Source of the DNA: Planctomycetales bacterium 71-10
Lineage (GTDB): Bacteria; Planctomycetota; Planctomycetia; Isosphaerales; Isosphaeraceae
DNA: 58,448 nucleotides
Direction: 5' to 3'
Assembly: GCA_001898385.1 (NCBI GenBank)
Contig: MKTT01000036.1
Span: forward strand, 1-58,448
This document shows, piece after piece, positions 18,242 to 26,325 of the stretch. How positions within the stretch are numbered: the stretch's first letter is position 1; every line of letters starts with the position of its first letter. The notes beneath the pieces were generated by a model. It was not told where the DNA came from and ran no database searches. It saw nothing but the letters and a program-made list of their open reading frames with translations. The position numbers and the translations under genes are program-made.

Positions 18242-19267
18242 ATGTCGGAGACGCCGCTCACCGAGACGCCCCAGGAGTTCGAGGTCAAGCCGCGCACCGA
18301 CGGCCGGCGGATCGACGCCTACCTGGCCAGCCGGTTCATCGACTACTCGCGCAGCGTGCTCCAGAAGGTCATCGACGCCGGGGCCGTCGAGGTCAACGGC
18401 CGCCCGGTGCGGGCCTCGTACAAGATCCGGGCCGGCGACAAGGTCCGGATCTCGCTGCCGCCGCTGCACGACGCCACGCCGGCCGCGGAGGACATCCCGA
18501 TCGAGGTCGTCTACGAGGACGAATACCTGACGGTCGTCAACAAGCCGGCCGACATGGTGACGCACCCCTCGCGCGGGAACTGGGGCGGGACGCTCGCGAA
18601 CGCCATCCAGTTCCATTTCGACCGGCTCTCGACCATCGCCGGCGAGGATCGGCCCGGGATCGTGCATCGGCTGGACCGCGACACCACCGGCCTGATCGTC
18701 GTGGCCAAGGACGACCTGGCCCACCGACGCCTGGGCCTCCAGTTCGAGCACCGCGAGGTCCACAAGGAGTACATGGCGATCGTCTACGGCGTCCCGAACC
18801 GCGACAGCGACTACATCGAGAAGCCCATCGGCTTCCACCCCCTCGTCCGCGAGAAGATGGCCGTGCGCGACCTCGTCGACGGCGGGCGCGAGGCGGTCAC
18901 GTTCTATGAGGTCGTCGAGCGGTTCCGCGGCTACGCCCTGGTGCGCTGCAAGCCGAAGACGGGCCGGACCCACCAGATCCGCGTCCACATGCACAGCATC
19001 GGCACCCCCATCATCGCCGACAAGCCGTACTCGGGCCGCGACCGCGTGACGCTGGCCGACCTGGAAGTCCCCGGCGCGGTCGCCGACGACCCGGCCGGCC
19101 TGCTGATCGAGCGCCAGGCCCTCCACGCCCATACGCTCCGGTTCACGCACCCGATCACCGAGCAGCCGCTCGAACTGGTCGCCCCCCTGCCGGCCGACAT
19201 GGCCCGGACGCTGGAGGCCCTGCGCGCCCACCGCATCGGGGAAGCCCCCGCGAAGCGGGCGCGATGA
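18242..19267 (+). CDS. RluA-family 23S rRNA pseudouridine synthase
   Basis: 341 residues. It isomerises uridine to pseudouridine in rRNA (RluD/RluC-like). An N-terminal S4 RNA-binding domain (GRRIDAYLASRFIDYSRSVL, about residues 20-80) is followed by the catalytic domain, with GIVHRLDRDTTGL carrying the essential Asp near residue 145. Conserved late motifs are KPKTGRTHQIRVH and RQALHAHTL. Length matches RluD (about 325). The stop overlaps the start of the flavoprotein gene by four bases (ATGA), indicating translational coupling. The exact target uridine cannot be read. Confidence 0.93.
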   Translation: MSETPLTETPQEFEVKPRTDGRRIDAYLASRFIDYSRSVLQKVIDAGAVEVNGRPVRASYKIRAGDKVRISLPPLHDATPAAEDIPIEVVYEDEYLTVVNKPADMVTHPSRGNWGGTLANAIQFHFDRLSTIAGEDRPGIVHRLDRDTTGLIVVAKDDLAHRRLGLQFEHREVHKEYMAIVYGVPNRDSDYIEKPIGFHPLVREKMAVRDLVDGGREAVTFYEVVERFRGYALVRCKPKTGRTHQIRVHMHSIGTPIIADKPYSGRDRVTLADLEVPGAVADDPAGLLIERQALHAHTLRFTHPITEQPLELVAPLPADMARTLEALRAHRIGEAPAKRAR

Positions 19268-20583
19268 GCGACCGGCCCGCCGACGCCTACGACGTGGCCG
19301 TCCTGGGGGCCGGGGCCGCCGGGCTCGTCGCCGCGACGCGCGCCGCGGAGTGCGGAGCGCGCACGGTCCTGCTGGAGAAGAACCGCAAGCCGGGCGTGAA
19401 GATCCTCATCTCCGGCGGCACCCGCTGCAACGTCACCAACGCGCGCGGCCTGCGCCGGATCGAGTCGATCACGGGCCCGGTCGACCCGGGCTTCGACCCG
19501 AAGCTGCTGCGGGGCGTGCGGGCGATCCAGGACGCCTTCGGCCCCGGCGGCCCGTTCCTCGGCCCCGCGCTGCGGAGGCTGGACGTCGACCGCTCCGCCC
19601 GGCTGTTCGAGGACGAGGGGGTGACTCTGAAGGTGGAAGCCAACGGCAAGATCTTCCCGCTCTCCGACACGGCCGTCGACGTCCTCGCCGCGCTGACGCG
19701 ACGGCTGGGCCGCTCCGGGGCCGAGGCCCGCTACCTCGCGCCCGCGAAAGGGATCGCTCGCGACGGCTCGTCCTTCCGGATCGACCTGCCGGACGGTCCC
19801 GTCCACGCCCGCCGGGTCGTGCTGGCCGTGGGCGGCCGGTCGTTTCCCGGCTGCGGGACGACGGGCGACGGCTACGCGATCGCGAAGGCCCTCGGCCACT
19901 CGATCGTCGAGGTCCGCCCGGCTCTGGTGCCGTTGAAGGTGGTCCCGGAGTGGGTGCCGACGCTCCGCGGGCTGAGCCTGCCGGACGTGGTCGCGTCGGT
20001 CCACGGGTCGACCGGGCCGGCGCTGGCGCAGCGTCGCGAGGCGATCCTGTTCACGCACACCGGCCTGAGCGGCCCGGCGATCCTGGACGTCAGCCGCGCC
20101 GAGGCCCGCCGCGCCGAGGGGGACCGGCTGGAACTTCGCATCGACTTCCACCCTGACGTCCCGCGCGAGGAGCTGGACCGTCGGCTCCAGGCCGAGGCCC
20201 GCCGGGGCAAGGCGGCCGTCGCCACGCTCCTGTCGGCCGACCTGCCGCACAGGCTCGCGGAATGCATCCTGGACCACTGCGGCGTCCCGCGCTCGCGGAC
20301 GGGCCCGGACCTCTCGCGGGCGGAGCGCGTGAAGCTCGTCGGGGCGCTCAAGGGCCTCGCCCTGCCGATCGCCGGCACGCTCGGCTTCGAGAAGGCCGAG
20401 GTCTCCAGCGGCGGCGTCGCCCTGGAGGAGGTCGACCCGAAGACCATGCAGAGCCGCCTCGTCGCCGGCCTCTTCTTCGCGGGCGAGGTGCTCGACCTGG
20501 ACGGCCTCATCGGCGGCTACAACTTCCAGGCCGCCTGGAGCACCGGCTGGCTCGCGGGGGAGGCCGCCGCGGGCCCGGCCTGA
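19264..20583 (+). CDS. BaiN/HI0933-like NAD(P)/FAD-dependent oxidoreductase
   Basis: 439 residues. The FAD-binding Rossmann motif is at the N-terminus (VAVLGAGAAGLVAATRAAE), followed by EKNRKPGVKILISGGTRCNV, the hallmark of the HI0933/BaiN/YhiN family. The end has the second FAD motif LFFAGEVLDLDGLIGGYNFQ. The biochemical role of most members is unknown; BaiN acts on bile-acid intermediates, which is not expected here. The start overlaps the RluA gene stop by four bases, so the two are co-translated. This pairing of an RNA-modifying enzyme and a flavoprotein may be functional or incidental. Confidence 0.88.
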   Translation: MSDRPADAYDVAVLGAGAAGLVAATRAAECGARTVLLEKNRKPGVKILISGGTRCNVTNARGLRRIESITGPVDPGFDPKLLRGVRAIQDAFGPGGPFLGPALRRLDVDRSARLFEDEGVTLKVEANGKIFPLSDTAVDVLAALTRRLGRSGAEARYLAPAKGIARDGSSFRIDLPDGPVHARRVVLAVGGRSFPGCGTTGDGYAIAKALGHSIVEVRPALVPLKVVPEWVPTLRGLSLPDVVASVHGSTGPALAQRREAILFTHTGLSGPAILDVSRAEARRAEGDRLELRIDFHPDVPREELDRRLQAEARRGKAAVATLLSADLPHRLAECILDHCGVPRSRTGPDLSRAERVKLVGALKGLALPIAGTLGFEKAEVSSGGVALEEVDPKTMQSRLVAGLFFAGEVLDLDGLIGGYNFQAAWSTGWLAGEAAAGPA

Positions 20584-20614
20584 TCTCGCGAATCGGCTCC
20601 CGACCCGGCGAGGC

Positions 20615-21721
20615 TCAGCGCCCCAGCGCGCCGCGGGAGATGGCGCCGGGGTCGCGGGAGACCTTCTCGGCGAAGTCGCGGAAGGCGCCGAGGGCCGCCC
20701 GGAGCTGGGCGAGGGCCTGATTGGCCGAGATGGCCACGGCGTTGATGTTGTCGTACAGGTCGGACTGGGTCAGCAGCCGCTGGATCGAGCCCGAAGTGTT
20801 CAGCCCCCCCCGGCCGTTGCGCAGGGTGTTGGTGAGCAGTTCCAGGTCGGAGGCGATCCGGTTCATCCGGCGCACCGTCTGGCCCAGGTCGGTCGTCGGC
20901 GTCCGGTCGACCGGCGCGCCGAGGTCCTTCATCAGCGGCGAGGCGTCGGCGAGGGCCCCGTCGAGCCGGCCCGCGGCGGCGGAGAACCTGGCGATCCCGG
21001 TCTTCAGCGCGTCCTGGGTGGCGGGGTCGAGGGTGGAGTTCAGCCGGTCCGCCGCCAGCTCGATGTCGGCGATGGCCTTCTTCACGGCGACCTGATTCTC
21101 GTCGACGAACGAGCGGATGCCGGTGGAGGCGCCGGAGAGGTCCTTGCCGGTCTGGTCCCAGGTGGCGAGGAAGTCGTCGAGGCGGCCGGCGCTCTTGGAG
21201 ATCTGCGCCAGCCCCTTGGCCGCCTCCTGGATCGTCTTCAGGGTGTCGCCGGCGCTCTCGAAGACCTTGGTGGCGGCGGCCAGGGCCTTGGAGGGGTCGG
21301 CGGCGACCTCGCCCTCGATGACGGGGGCCTCGGAGGGGCTGGGGCCCGTCTTCATCAGGCCGTCCCCCTCCCCCGGGAGGAGGTCGACGGTGACGTCGCC
21401 GATGAGCGAGCGGGTGAGGCGCGGGACCGAACCCTCGCGGATCTTGAACCGGCTCTCCAGCGCCAGGGTGACGAGGACGCCGTCGGGCTGGTTGGGGCGG
21501 TCGTCGAAGTCGATGGCGACGACCTCGCCGACGCGGATGCCGCTCTTGCGGACGGAGACGCCCTGGAGGACGCCGGGGGCCTCGGCGTAGTGGACCTTGA
21601 CGAAGCCGCGCTCGCGGAGGATCTGGGGCGACTCGCCGAACCAGACGACGAGCATGGTCAGGACCAGCCCGGCGACGATCACGAACATGCCCAGCCGGAA
21701 CTGCATGACGCGCTCATTCAT
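20615..21721 (-). CDS. mlaD: MlaD-like MCE-domain lipid transport protein
   Basis: 368 residues. One N-terminal membrane helix (RLGMFVIVAGLVLTMLVVWF) anchors a periplasmic MCE domain (about residues 35-110, VHYAEAPGVLQGVSVRKSGI...IGDVTVDLLPGEG). A long helical tail follows with repeated amphipathic segments (LKTIQEAAKGLAQI, DLELLTNTLRNG). MCE proteins form hexameric rings that carry phospholipids between membranes. This is the third gene of an mlaE-mlaF-mlaD-ordered operon on the minus strand, and the 49-bp spacing from mlaF supports co-transcription. The helical tail is longer than in E. coli MlaD and may bridge more of the periplasm. Confidence 0.88.
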   Translation of the reverse strand: MNERVMQFRLGMFVIVAGLVLTMLVVWFGESPQILRERGFVKVHYAEAPGVLQGVSVRKSGIRVGEVVAIDFDDRPNQPDGVLVTLALESRFKIREGSVPRLTRSLIGDVTVDLLPGEGDGLMKTGPSPSEAPVIEGEVAADPSKALAAATKVFESAGDTLKTIQEAAKGLAQISKSAGRLDDFLATWDQTGKDLSGASTGIRSFVDENQVAVKKAIADIELAADRLNSTLDPATQDALKTGIARFSAAAGRLDGALADASPLMKDLGAPVDRTPTTDLGQTVRRMNRIASDLELLTNTLRNGRGGLNTSGSIQRLLTQSDLYDNINAVAISANQALAQLRAALGAFRDFAEKVSRDPGAISRGALGR

Positions 21722-21770
21722 CGCTTCCCACTCCTCACCCCGGCCGGGGCCGCGTCTCGCATGTCCACGT

Positions 21771-22655
21771 TCAAGGCGAGCCCGCGGCGCGGGCCTGGGC
21801 GGCCAGCTCGCGGAGCCGGTCGCCGGCCTCGCCGCGGACGAACTGGCGGACGCGGCGGTCTTCCGCGTCCTCGAGGCCGCCGGGGGGGCCGTCGTAGATC
21901 ACCTGGGGTTCGCCCCGGCCGACCCTGGCCAGCGGGAAGAACATCACCACGCGGTCGGCCACCTTGGTCACGGTCCGCATCTCGTGCGTGACCACGATCC
22001 CCGTCTTGTGCCCGCCGCGCTGGGTCTGGAGGATCAGCTCGTTGACGACGTCGGTCATGATCGGGTCGAGGCCGGTGGTCGGCTCGTCGTAGAGCATGAC
22101 CTCCGGGTCGAGCGCCAGCGCGCGGGCCAGCCCCACGCGCTTGCGCTGGCCGCCGGACAGCTCGGCCGGCTTCTTGTGCTCCAGGCCGGGCGGGAGGCCG
22201 ACGTCCTGGAGCCGCTCGGCGACGATCTTCGCGACCCGGTCCTCGCCGCAGACGGCGTGCTCGCGCAGGCCGAAGGCCACGTTGTCGTAGACGTCCAGGC
22301 TGTCGAAGAGGGCGGCCATCTGGAACAGGAACCCGAACCGCAGGCGCAGCTTCACCAGCGCCTTCGCGTCCATCCGGGTGACGTCCTCGCCTTCGAAGTA
22401 GATCTTGCCGGTCGTCGGCTGGAGGAGGCCGACGATCAGCTTCAGCAGCACGGTCTTGCCGCAGCCGCTCTCGCCGATGACGCAGAGGGTCTCGCCGCGG
22501 CGGATGGTCAGGTTCAGCCCGCGCAAGACCTTCTGGCGGCGGAACTGGATGGAGACGTCACGGAACTCGATCAGGTCGCCCCCGGCCGGGGCGTCGCCCG
22601 CGCTCAAAGGAGCCCCGTCGTCTGGGGCCAGAGCGAGCGGTACATCGTGTTCCAC
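21771..22655 (-). CDS. mlaF: MlaF-like ABC transporter ATP-binding protein
   Basis: 294 residues from ATG 22655. It powers the Mla lipid transporter. Walker A is CVIGESGCGKTVLL, the signature LSGGQRKRVGLARAL, Walker B PEVMLYDEPTTGLDP, and H-loop VVTHEM, all intact. This start overlaps the 3' end of mlaE by 52 bp. A TTG at 22607, which overlaps the mlaE TGA stop, would give a 278-residue protein lacking the poorly conserved leader, and is an alternative start with translational coupling. Order and orientation match the Mla/Ttg2 operons. Confidence 0.92.
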   Translation of the reverse strand: MEHDVPLALAPDDGAPLSAGDAPAGGDLIEFRDVSIQFRRQKVLRGLNLTIRRGETLCVIGESGCGKTVLLKLIVGLLQPTTGKIYFEGEDVTRMDAKALVKLRLRFGFLFQMAALFDSLDVYDNVAFGLREHAVCGEDRVAKIVAERLQDVGLPPGLEHKKPAELSGGQRKRVGLARALALDPEVMLYDEPTTGLDPIMTDVVNELILQTQRGGHKTGIVVTHEMRTVTKVADRVVMFFPLARVGRGEPQVIYDGPPGGLEDAEDRRVRQFVRGEAGDRLRELAAQARAAGSP

Positions 22656-23464
22656 GCCAGGCCCAGGACGAAGTCCAGGAAGAGGATCGCCATGAACGAG
22701 AAGACGAACGCCTCGGTCGCCGCCTTGCCGACCCCCTCGGCACCGGCGCGCGAGTTGAACCCGCGGTGGCAGCTGATCAGCGCGATCGCCGCCCCGAAGA
22801 AGAGGCTCTTGAGGACCCCGGCGAGGATGTCCAGCCCCTCGACGAAGTCTCGCGAGTGCTTCCAGTAGGCGAACGAGTCCACCCCCATGACCTGGGTGCA
22901 GACCCCCGCCCCGCCGATCACGCCCATGAAGTCGGCCATCAGGGTCAGCAGCGGGATGAGCAGCAGGCAGGCGAGAAACCGAGGGACGGCCAGGTAATAG
23001 ATGGGGTCGGTCCCCAGCGCGGTGAGGGCGTCGACCTGCTCGGTGACGCGCATGGTCCCCAACTCGGCGGCCATCGAGGAGCCGACTCGGCCGGCGAGCA
23101 TCGTCGCGGCCAGGACCGGGCCCAGCTCCTTCACCAGCGAGATGTTGATGACCGAGCCCATCTTGGTCGCCAGGCCCATCGATTCGAACTCGTGGTAGGC
23201 CTGCACGGCCAGCACCATGCCGATGAAGGTCCCAGTGATGGCGACCACCGACACGCTCTGCACGCCGATCGCGTAGAAGATCGGCAGCAGGACCGACCAG
23301 CGCGGCCTGCGGCGGAGGATCCAGCCGAGGGTGCGCAGGGAGAAGAGGCTGACGTCGCCGATCTCGGCCACGCCGTCGAAGACCTGGCGGCCGAGGCGGT
23401 GGACGGCCGTCTCCGCCTCGGAACCGCCCGCGTCATCCCCGACGTCCAGAGCCCCCACGGCCAT
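22604..23464 (-). CDS. mlaE: MlaE-like ABC transporter permease
   Basis: 286 residues from ATG 23464, which has AAGGGAG 8 nt upstream; two further in-frame ATGs upstream have no such site. The permease domain has 5-6 hydrophobic segments and the conserved MlaE block (VAITGTFIGMVLAVQAYHEF, GPVLAATMLAGRVGSSMAAE, MRVTEQVDALTALGTDP). It forms the inner-membrane channel of a phospholipid transporter maintaining outer-membrane asymmetry. First gene of the three-gene operon. No mlaC or mlaA is adjacent, which is common outside proteobacteria. Confidence 0.92.
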   Translation of the reverse strand: MAVGALDVGDDAGGSEAETAVHRLGRQVFDGVAEIGDVSLFSLRTLGWILRRRPRWSVLLPIFYAIGVQSVSVVAITGTFIGMVLAVQAYHEFESMGLATKMGSVINISLVKELGPVLAATMLAGRVGSSMAAELGTMRVTEQVDALTALGTDPIYYLAVPRFLACLLLIPLLTLMADFMGVIGGAGVCTQVMGVDSFAYWKHSRDFVEGLDILAGVLKSLFFGAAIALISCHRGFNSRAGAEGVGKAATEAFVFSFMAILFLDFVLGLAWNTMYRSLWPQTTGLL

Positions 23465-23613
23465 GCCAGCGACTCCCTTCGACGTCATGGCCCGCGCCCG
23501 ATCCGGGCCGCGCCCGGGCCGGCGCGACGGGATCGCGACGATCCGTCCATTCTCGCCATTTCCCAATCCTTGGCAAGGTCGATCGCCGTGCGGTGCGGGA
23601 GGGCCCGGGGCGC

Positions 23614-23889
23614 TCAGCGGGCGACGCGGACGTAGATCCGGCCGTCGTGGATGCAGATGTCGGCCTCCACCCCGTCCAGCTCCGGCGCGGCGGCCTCGAT
23701 GTAGTTGAACTCGGCGTCGCGATACCGCCTCACCGACCGACGGCCTCGCACCATCGACCTCGACGTCTCCAGCCCCGCCAGCCCCTTGAGGAGGTCGAGC
23801 AGCAATTCCGGAACGGTCCTACTCGGGGACCGCTCGACGGACTGGGTGCGAAGGATCGGGAGGGAATCGATGCGGGGCTGGTCGAACAT
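23614..23889 (-). CDS. Small hypothetical protein
   Basis: 91 residues starting MFDQPRIDSLPIL. It ends in a compact alternating segment (ADICIHDGRIYVRVAR) that looks like a beta hairpin. No signal peptide, membrane helix or catalytic motif. An AGGA lies about 11 nt before the ATG. It sits upstream of mlaE on the same strand with a 149-bp gap. Codon usage looks like neighbouring genes, so it is probably real, but I do not recognise it. Confidence 0.5.
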   Translation of the reverse strand: MFDQPRIDSLPILRTQSVERSPSRTVPELLLDLLKGLAGLETSRSMVRGRRSVRRYRDAEFNYIEAAAPELDGVEADICIHDGRIYVRVAR

Positions 23890-24288
23890 GGCTTGGGCAT
23901 CCTGAGTATGCGGGGATGTGAACGGTCGCGGAACGATGGGGGATGTGCCCGAACCCGCCTACACCGCCCCGAATCGAGGGCGCGAAGCGCGCACGCGAAC
24001 CGAGGGCCGATGCGGCCTGCTATTCGGAACCCATTGTTATTTATCAGTTTGAGGGCGAACCGATCCAGGATCGATGTCGCTGAGCGGAAGGATGGCAGAG
24101 TCATGCGTGAAGGCGAGACGCGATCCGTCTGCGCCCCCGATCCCCCGAAGCTGTGCGTCGACGCCGGGAAGCATCGATGCAAGATCGGGGGATCAAAACT
24201 TAATATAACGCATGCCTCCAAGGATTCGAACACGAAATTCCGCAGCGGGGGGATTTTCCTGAAGGGAAGCCCCGGAGGTCGATCGCGT
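23890..24288. other. Intergenic region, relatively AT-rich
   Basis: 399 bp with several AT-rich patches (24040-24060, 24190-24215) unlike the surrounding genes. A minus-strand stretch at 24214-24231 resembles a tRNA T-loop and acceptor end, but no cloverleaf can be formed. No credible ORF. It may be relic or promoter DNA for the 23889 gene. Confidence 0.45.
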
Positions 24289-25440
24289 TCAGGACGAGGC
24301 GGAGGGATCGGCGATCCCCAATTCGTCGAGGCGGCGGGAGAGCATCCGTTCGATCGACTCGGCGGTGCGGCGGTAAGTCTGCTGGTCGCAGCCGATGGGA
24401 TCGGGGACGTCGCGGCCCTCGGGATCGAGGAGGGAGGCGACCGGGCGGGCCTCGGGGGCGAGTTCGAGGAGGAGTTCCAGGTGGTCGCCCGTCATGGCGA
24501 AGAGGTGGTCCGCCTGGCGGACGAGGTCGGGGCCGAGGCCCCGGCTGCGATGGCGGTCGAGCGAGCCGCCCATGGACCGCAGGATCTCCACGGCGTGGGG
24601 GGCGGCCGGCGCCCCGCGGGAGGCGGCCACCCCCGCCGAGACGACGGAGTAGCCGTGGCGCTCCAACTCGCCGGGCGGGCAGCCCAGGCGGCGGCCCAGC
24701 ATGACCTTGCAGATGGCCTCGGCCATGGGGCTGCGGCAGGTGTTGCCGGTGCAGATGAACGCCAGGACGCGGCAGGTGCGGGCGGCGAGCGTCGCGGCGT
24801 CGAGGGCCCCTTCGCGGACGATGGACCAGGCGTCCCCGTCCACGCGGACCGCCGTGGCGACCCTCCCCAGCCGGGTCGGCCCCGAATCGATCGCCATGTC
24901 GACGTGGGCCATCGTGCGGAGCGGGCCGGCGGTCGTGGCGGGCGAGAGGTCCGGGTTGCGGACGAGGCTGAGGACCAGCGGCGCCGGGCAGAACCGCAGC
25001 ACCTGCCGGATCAGCGGGTCCTCCGGGCAACGCAGGGCGACGTCCCCGGAGGGGGAGATCATCGCCCGGACCTCGGCCGAGAGGCGGTCGAACAGGCCGG
25101 CGCGGCGGGGGCGGGGGAAGACCAGGGCGAGCGGGCCGGGCCACGAGCGCCGCGCCAGCCGGCCGGCGACCTGCGGGATGTCCGGGACCCAGTCGGCCGC
25201 CTCCTCGGCCCCCTTGACGACGATCGTCAACGGCCGGGGCTCGGCGTCGCCGCGCTGGGTGCGGAGCCGGGCGACCCCGGCGGGGTTCAGCGCACTGGCC
25301 GCGAGGCAGTAGACCGTTTCCGATGCCAGGCCGACGACGCCCCCCTGGGCCAGGCACGCCGCGGCCCGATGCACCACGTCGCGCGCATCGTCGCACTGCG
25401 ACAGGTCGATCCACTGGGGCGGTTCGGGGCTGGCCGTCAT
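24289..25440 (-). CDS. Fusion of Sua5/YrdC-like domain and low-molecular-weight protein tyrosine phosphatase
   Basis: 383 residues with two enzymes in one chain. Residues 10-210 are a Sua5/YciO/YrdC domain (GGVVGLASETVYCLAASALN, RPLTIVVKG, RSWPGPLALVF), the family that makes threonylcarbamoyl-AMP for tRNA t6A. Residues 225-375 are a low-molecular-weight phosphatase. Its P-loop is FICTGNTCRSPMAEA (C-X5-R with Ser), and the general-acid Asp is in RDVPDPIG. The YrdC part has ASETVY where the canonical enzymes have PTDT-type residues, so it may be a divergent member. The DUF493 gene lies 39 bp upstream on the same strand. Function of the pairing is unknown. Confidence 0.85.
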   Translation of the reverse strand: MTASPEPPQWIDLSQCDDARDVVHRAAACLAQGGVVGLASETVYCLAASALNPAGVARLRTQRGDAEPRPLTIVVKGAEEAADWVPDIPQVAGRLARRSWPGPLALVFPRPRRAGLFDRLSAEVRAMISPSGDVALRCPEDPLIRQVLRFCPAPLVLSLVRNPDLSPATTAGPLRTMAHVDMAIDSGPTRLGRVATAVRVDGDAWSIVREGALDAATLAARTCRVLAFICTGNTCRSPMAEAICKVMLGRRLGCPPGELERHGYSVVSAGVAASRGAPAAPHAVEILRSMGGSLDRHRSRGLGPDLVRQADHLFAMTGDHLELLLELAPEARPVASLLDPEGRDVPDPIGCDQQTYRRTAESIERMLSRRLDELGIADPSASS

Positions 25441-25479
25441 GGAGATCGGATGGGGTCCGGTGCGGGGGCGGGGGTCGGG

Positions 25480-25776
25480 TCAGAGCAGGAGTGTCAGGCC
25501 GTCCACGGCCTGGAGCGCCGCGTAGATCGCGCGGACCTGTTCCGCATTCTGGACCGTGACGTGGAGCGTGACCGCGACGTGCCGGCCGCCCCTGGTCTCC
25601 CGGCTGGAATGCTCCAGGTCGGAAGCCGCCGGCAGGTGGGCCGTCACGGCGTCCACCACCCGCTGCTCGAAGCCCCCCTCGGCCGATCCGATCGCCTTGA
25701 TCGTATACGTGCCGGGGAACGGGTGGGTCGATTCCAGGAGGTCCACCGAGGGTCGATGATCGGGACGATTGTCCAT
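25480..25776 (-). CDS. DUF493/YbeD-family protein
   Basis: 98 residues from ATG 25776, with GGGAGGA 6-7 nt upstream. The sequence FPGTYTIKAIGSAEGGFEQR, then RGGRHVAVTLHVTVQNAEQV and YAALQAVDGLTLLL matches the small ferredoxin-like DUF493 (YbeD) fold, which resembles ACT-type regulatory domains. Length agrees with E. coli YbeD (87). The role is not established; in some bacteria it neighbours lipoate genes, which is not the case here. It precedes the YrdC-phosphatase fusion gene by 39 bp and is probably in the same transcript. Confidence 0.8.
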   Translation of the reverse strand: MDNRPDHRPSVDLLESTHPFPGTYTIKAIGSAEGGFEQRVVDAVTAHLPAASDLEHSSRETRGGRHVAVTLHVTVQNAEQVRAIYAALQAVDGLTLLL

Positions 25777-26027
25777 GGCTTCCTCCCAGGGAAGGGCCGG
25801 CGAGGCTCCTCTATGGAGTGGATCGACCCAATCATACGCCCCGGGCCGCGCCCCCGGAAACCCGGGGCGGGCGGATTTCCGGGAAACGAACAGCCCCGCC
25901 GCCGAGGTGGCTCGGGGGCGAGGCTGCGGGGCTCGGCTCGATGAAGGCGAGCGGGCGGCGGGAATCGGGACCCGCGGCGGGCCGTCGACGACAGGCCGGG
26001 GCGGGGCGGTCGGGATCCCGCGGCCGG

Positions 26028-26117
26028 TCATTTCTTGCGGTGGCGGATCCGGCTGCGCATCCGGCGCTTCTTGCGACCGACCTTCCGGCGACCCTTGCCT
26101 CGACGACGACTGGCCAT
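26028..26117 (-). CDS. 29-residue basic ribosomal-type peptide (AURKAIP1/COX24, bS22-like)
   Basis: Too short for standard gene finding. From ATG 26117, preceded by AAGGAG at a good distance, it reads MASRRRGKGRRKVGRKKRRM and ends in RSRIRHRKK, stop TGA at 26028. More than half of the residues are Arg or Lys. Such 29-33-residue peptides carry the COX24/AURKAIP1 motif and correspond to the small ribosomal protein bS22 of actinobacteria, which sits at the decoding region of the 30S subunit. The assignment is from composition and motif; binding to the ribosome is inferred. Confidence 0.75.
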   Translation of the reverse strand: MASRRRGKGRRKVGRKKRRMRSRIRHRKK

Positions 26118-26325
26118 GCGTTCTCCTTGGTTTCCGTAGATCGACGCGGACGCGGAGACGCCCGGCGACGGCGCGGCCTCCGCTGCAAAACACTATTCTA
26201 TACCGCACCGACGCCCCGGGCTCAAGCGCCCTTCCGGCGGGCGCGGCACCGGATTTCGGCCGGACCGTCGCCGGGGGCGGCCTTTCGACCGGACTCCGAC
26301 GCCCACGGCCGCGAGGCAGCCGGCG

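Noticed and set aside
24214..24231. Minus-strand T-loop-like sequence with a GGAGG acceptor-like end, suggesting a tRNA or an attachment-site fragment.
   Set aside because: The T-stem arms do not pair and no anticodon or D arm can be drawn. It is more likely a chance match.
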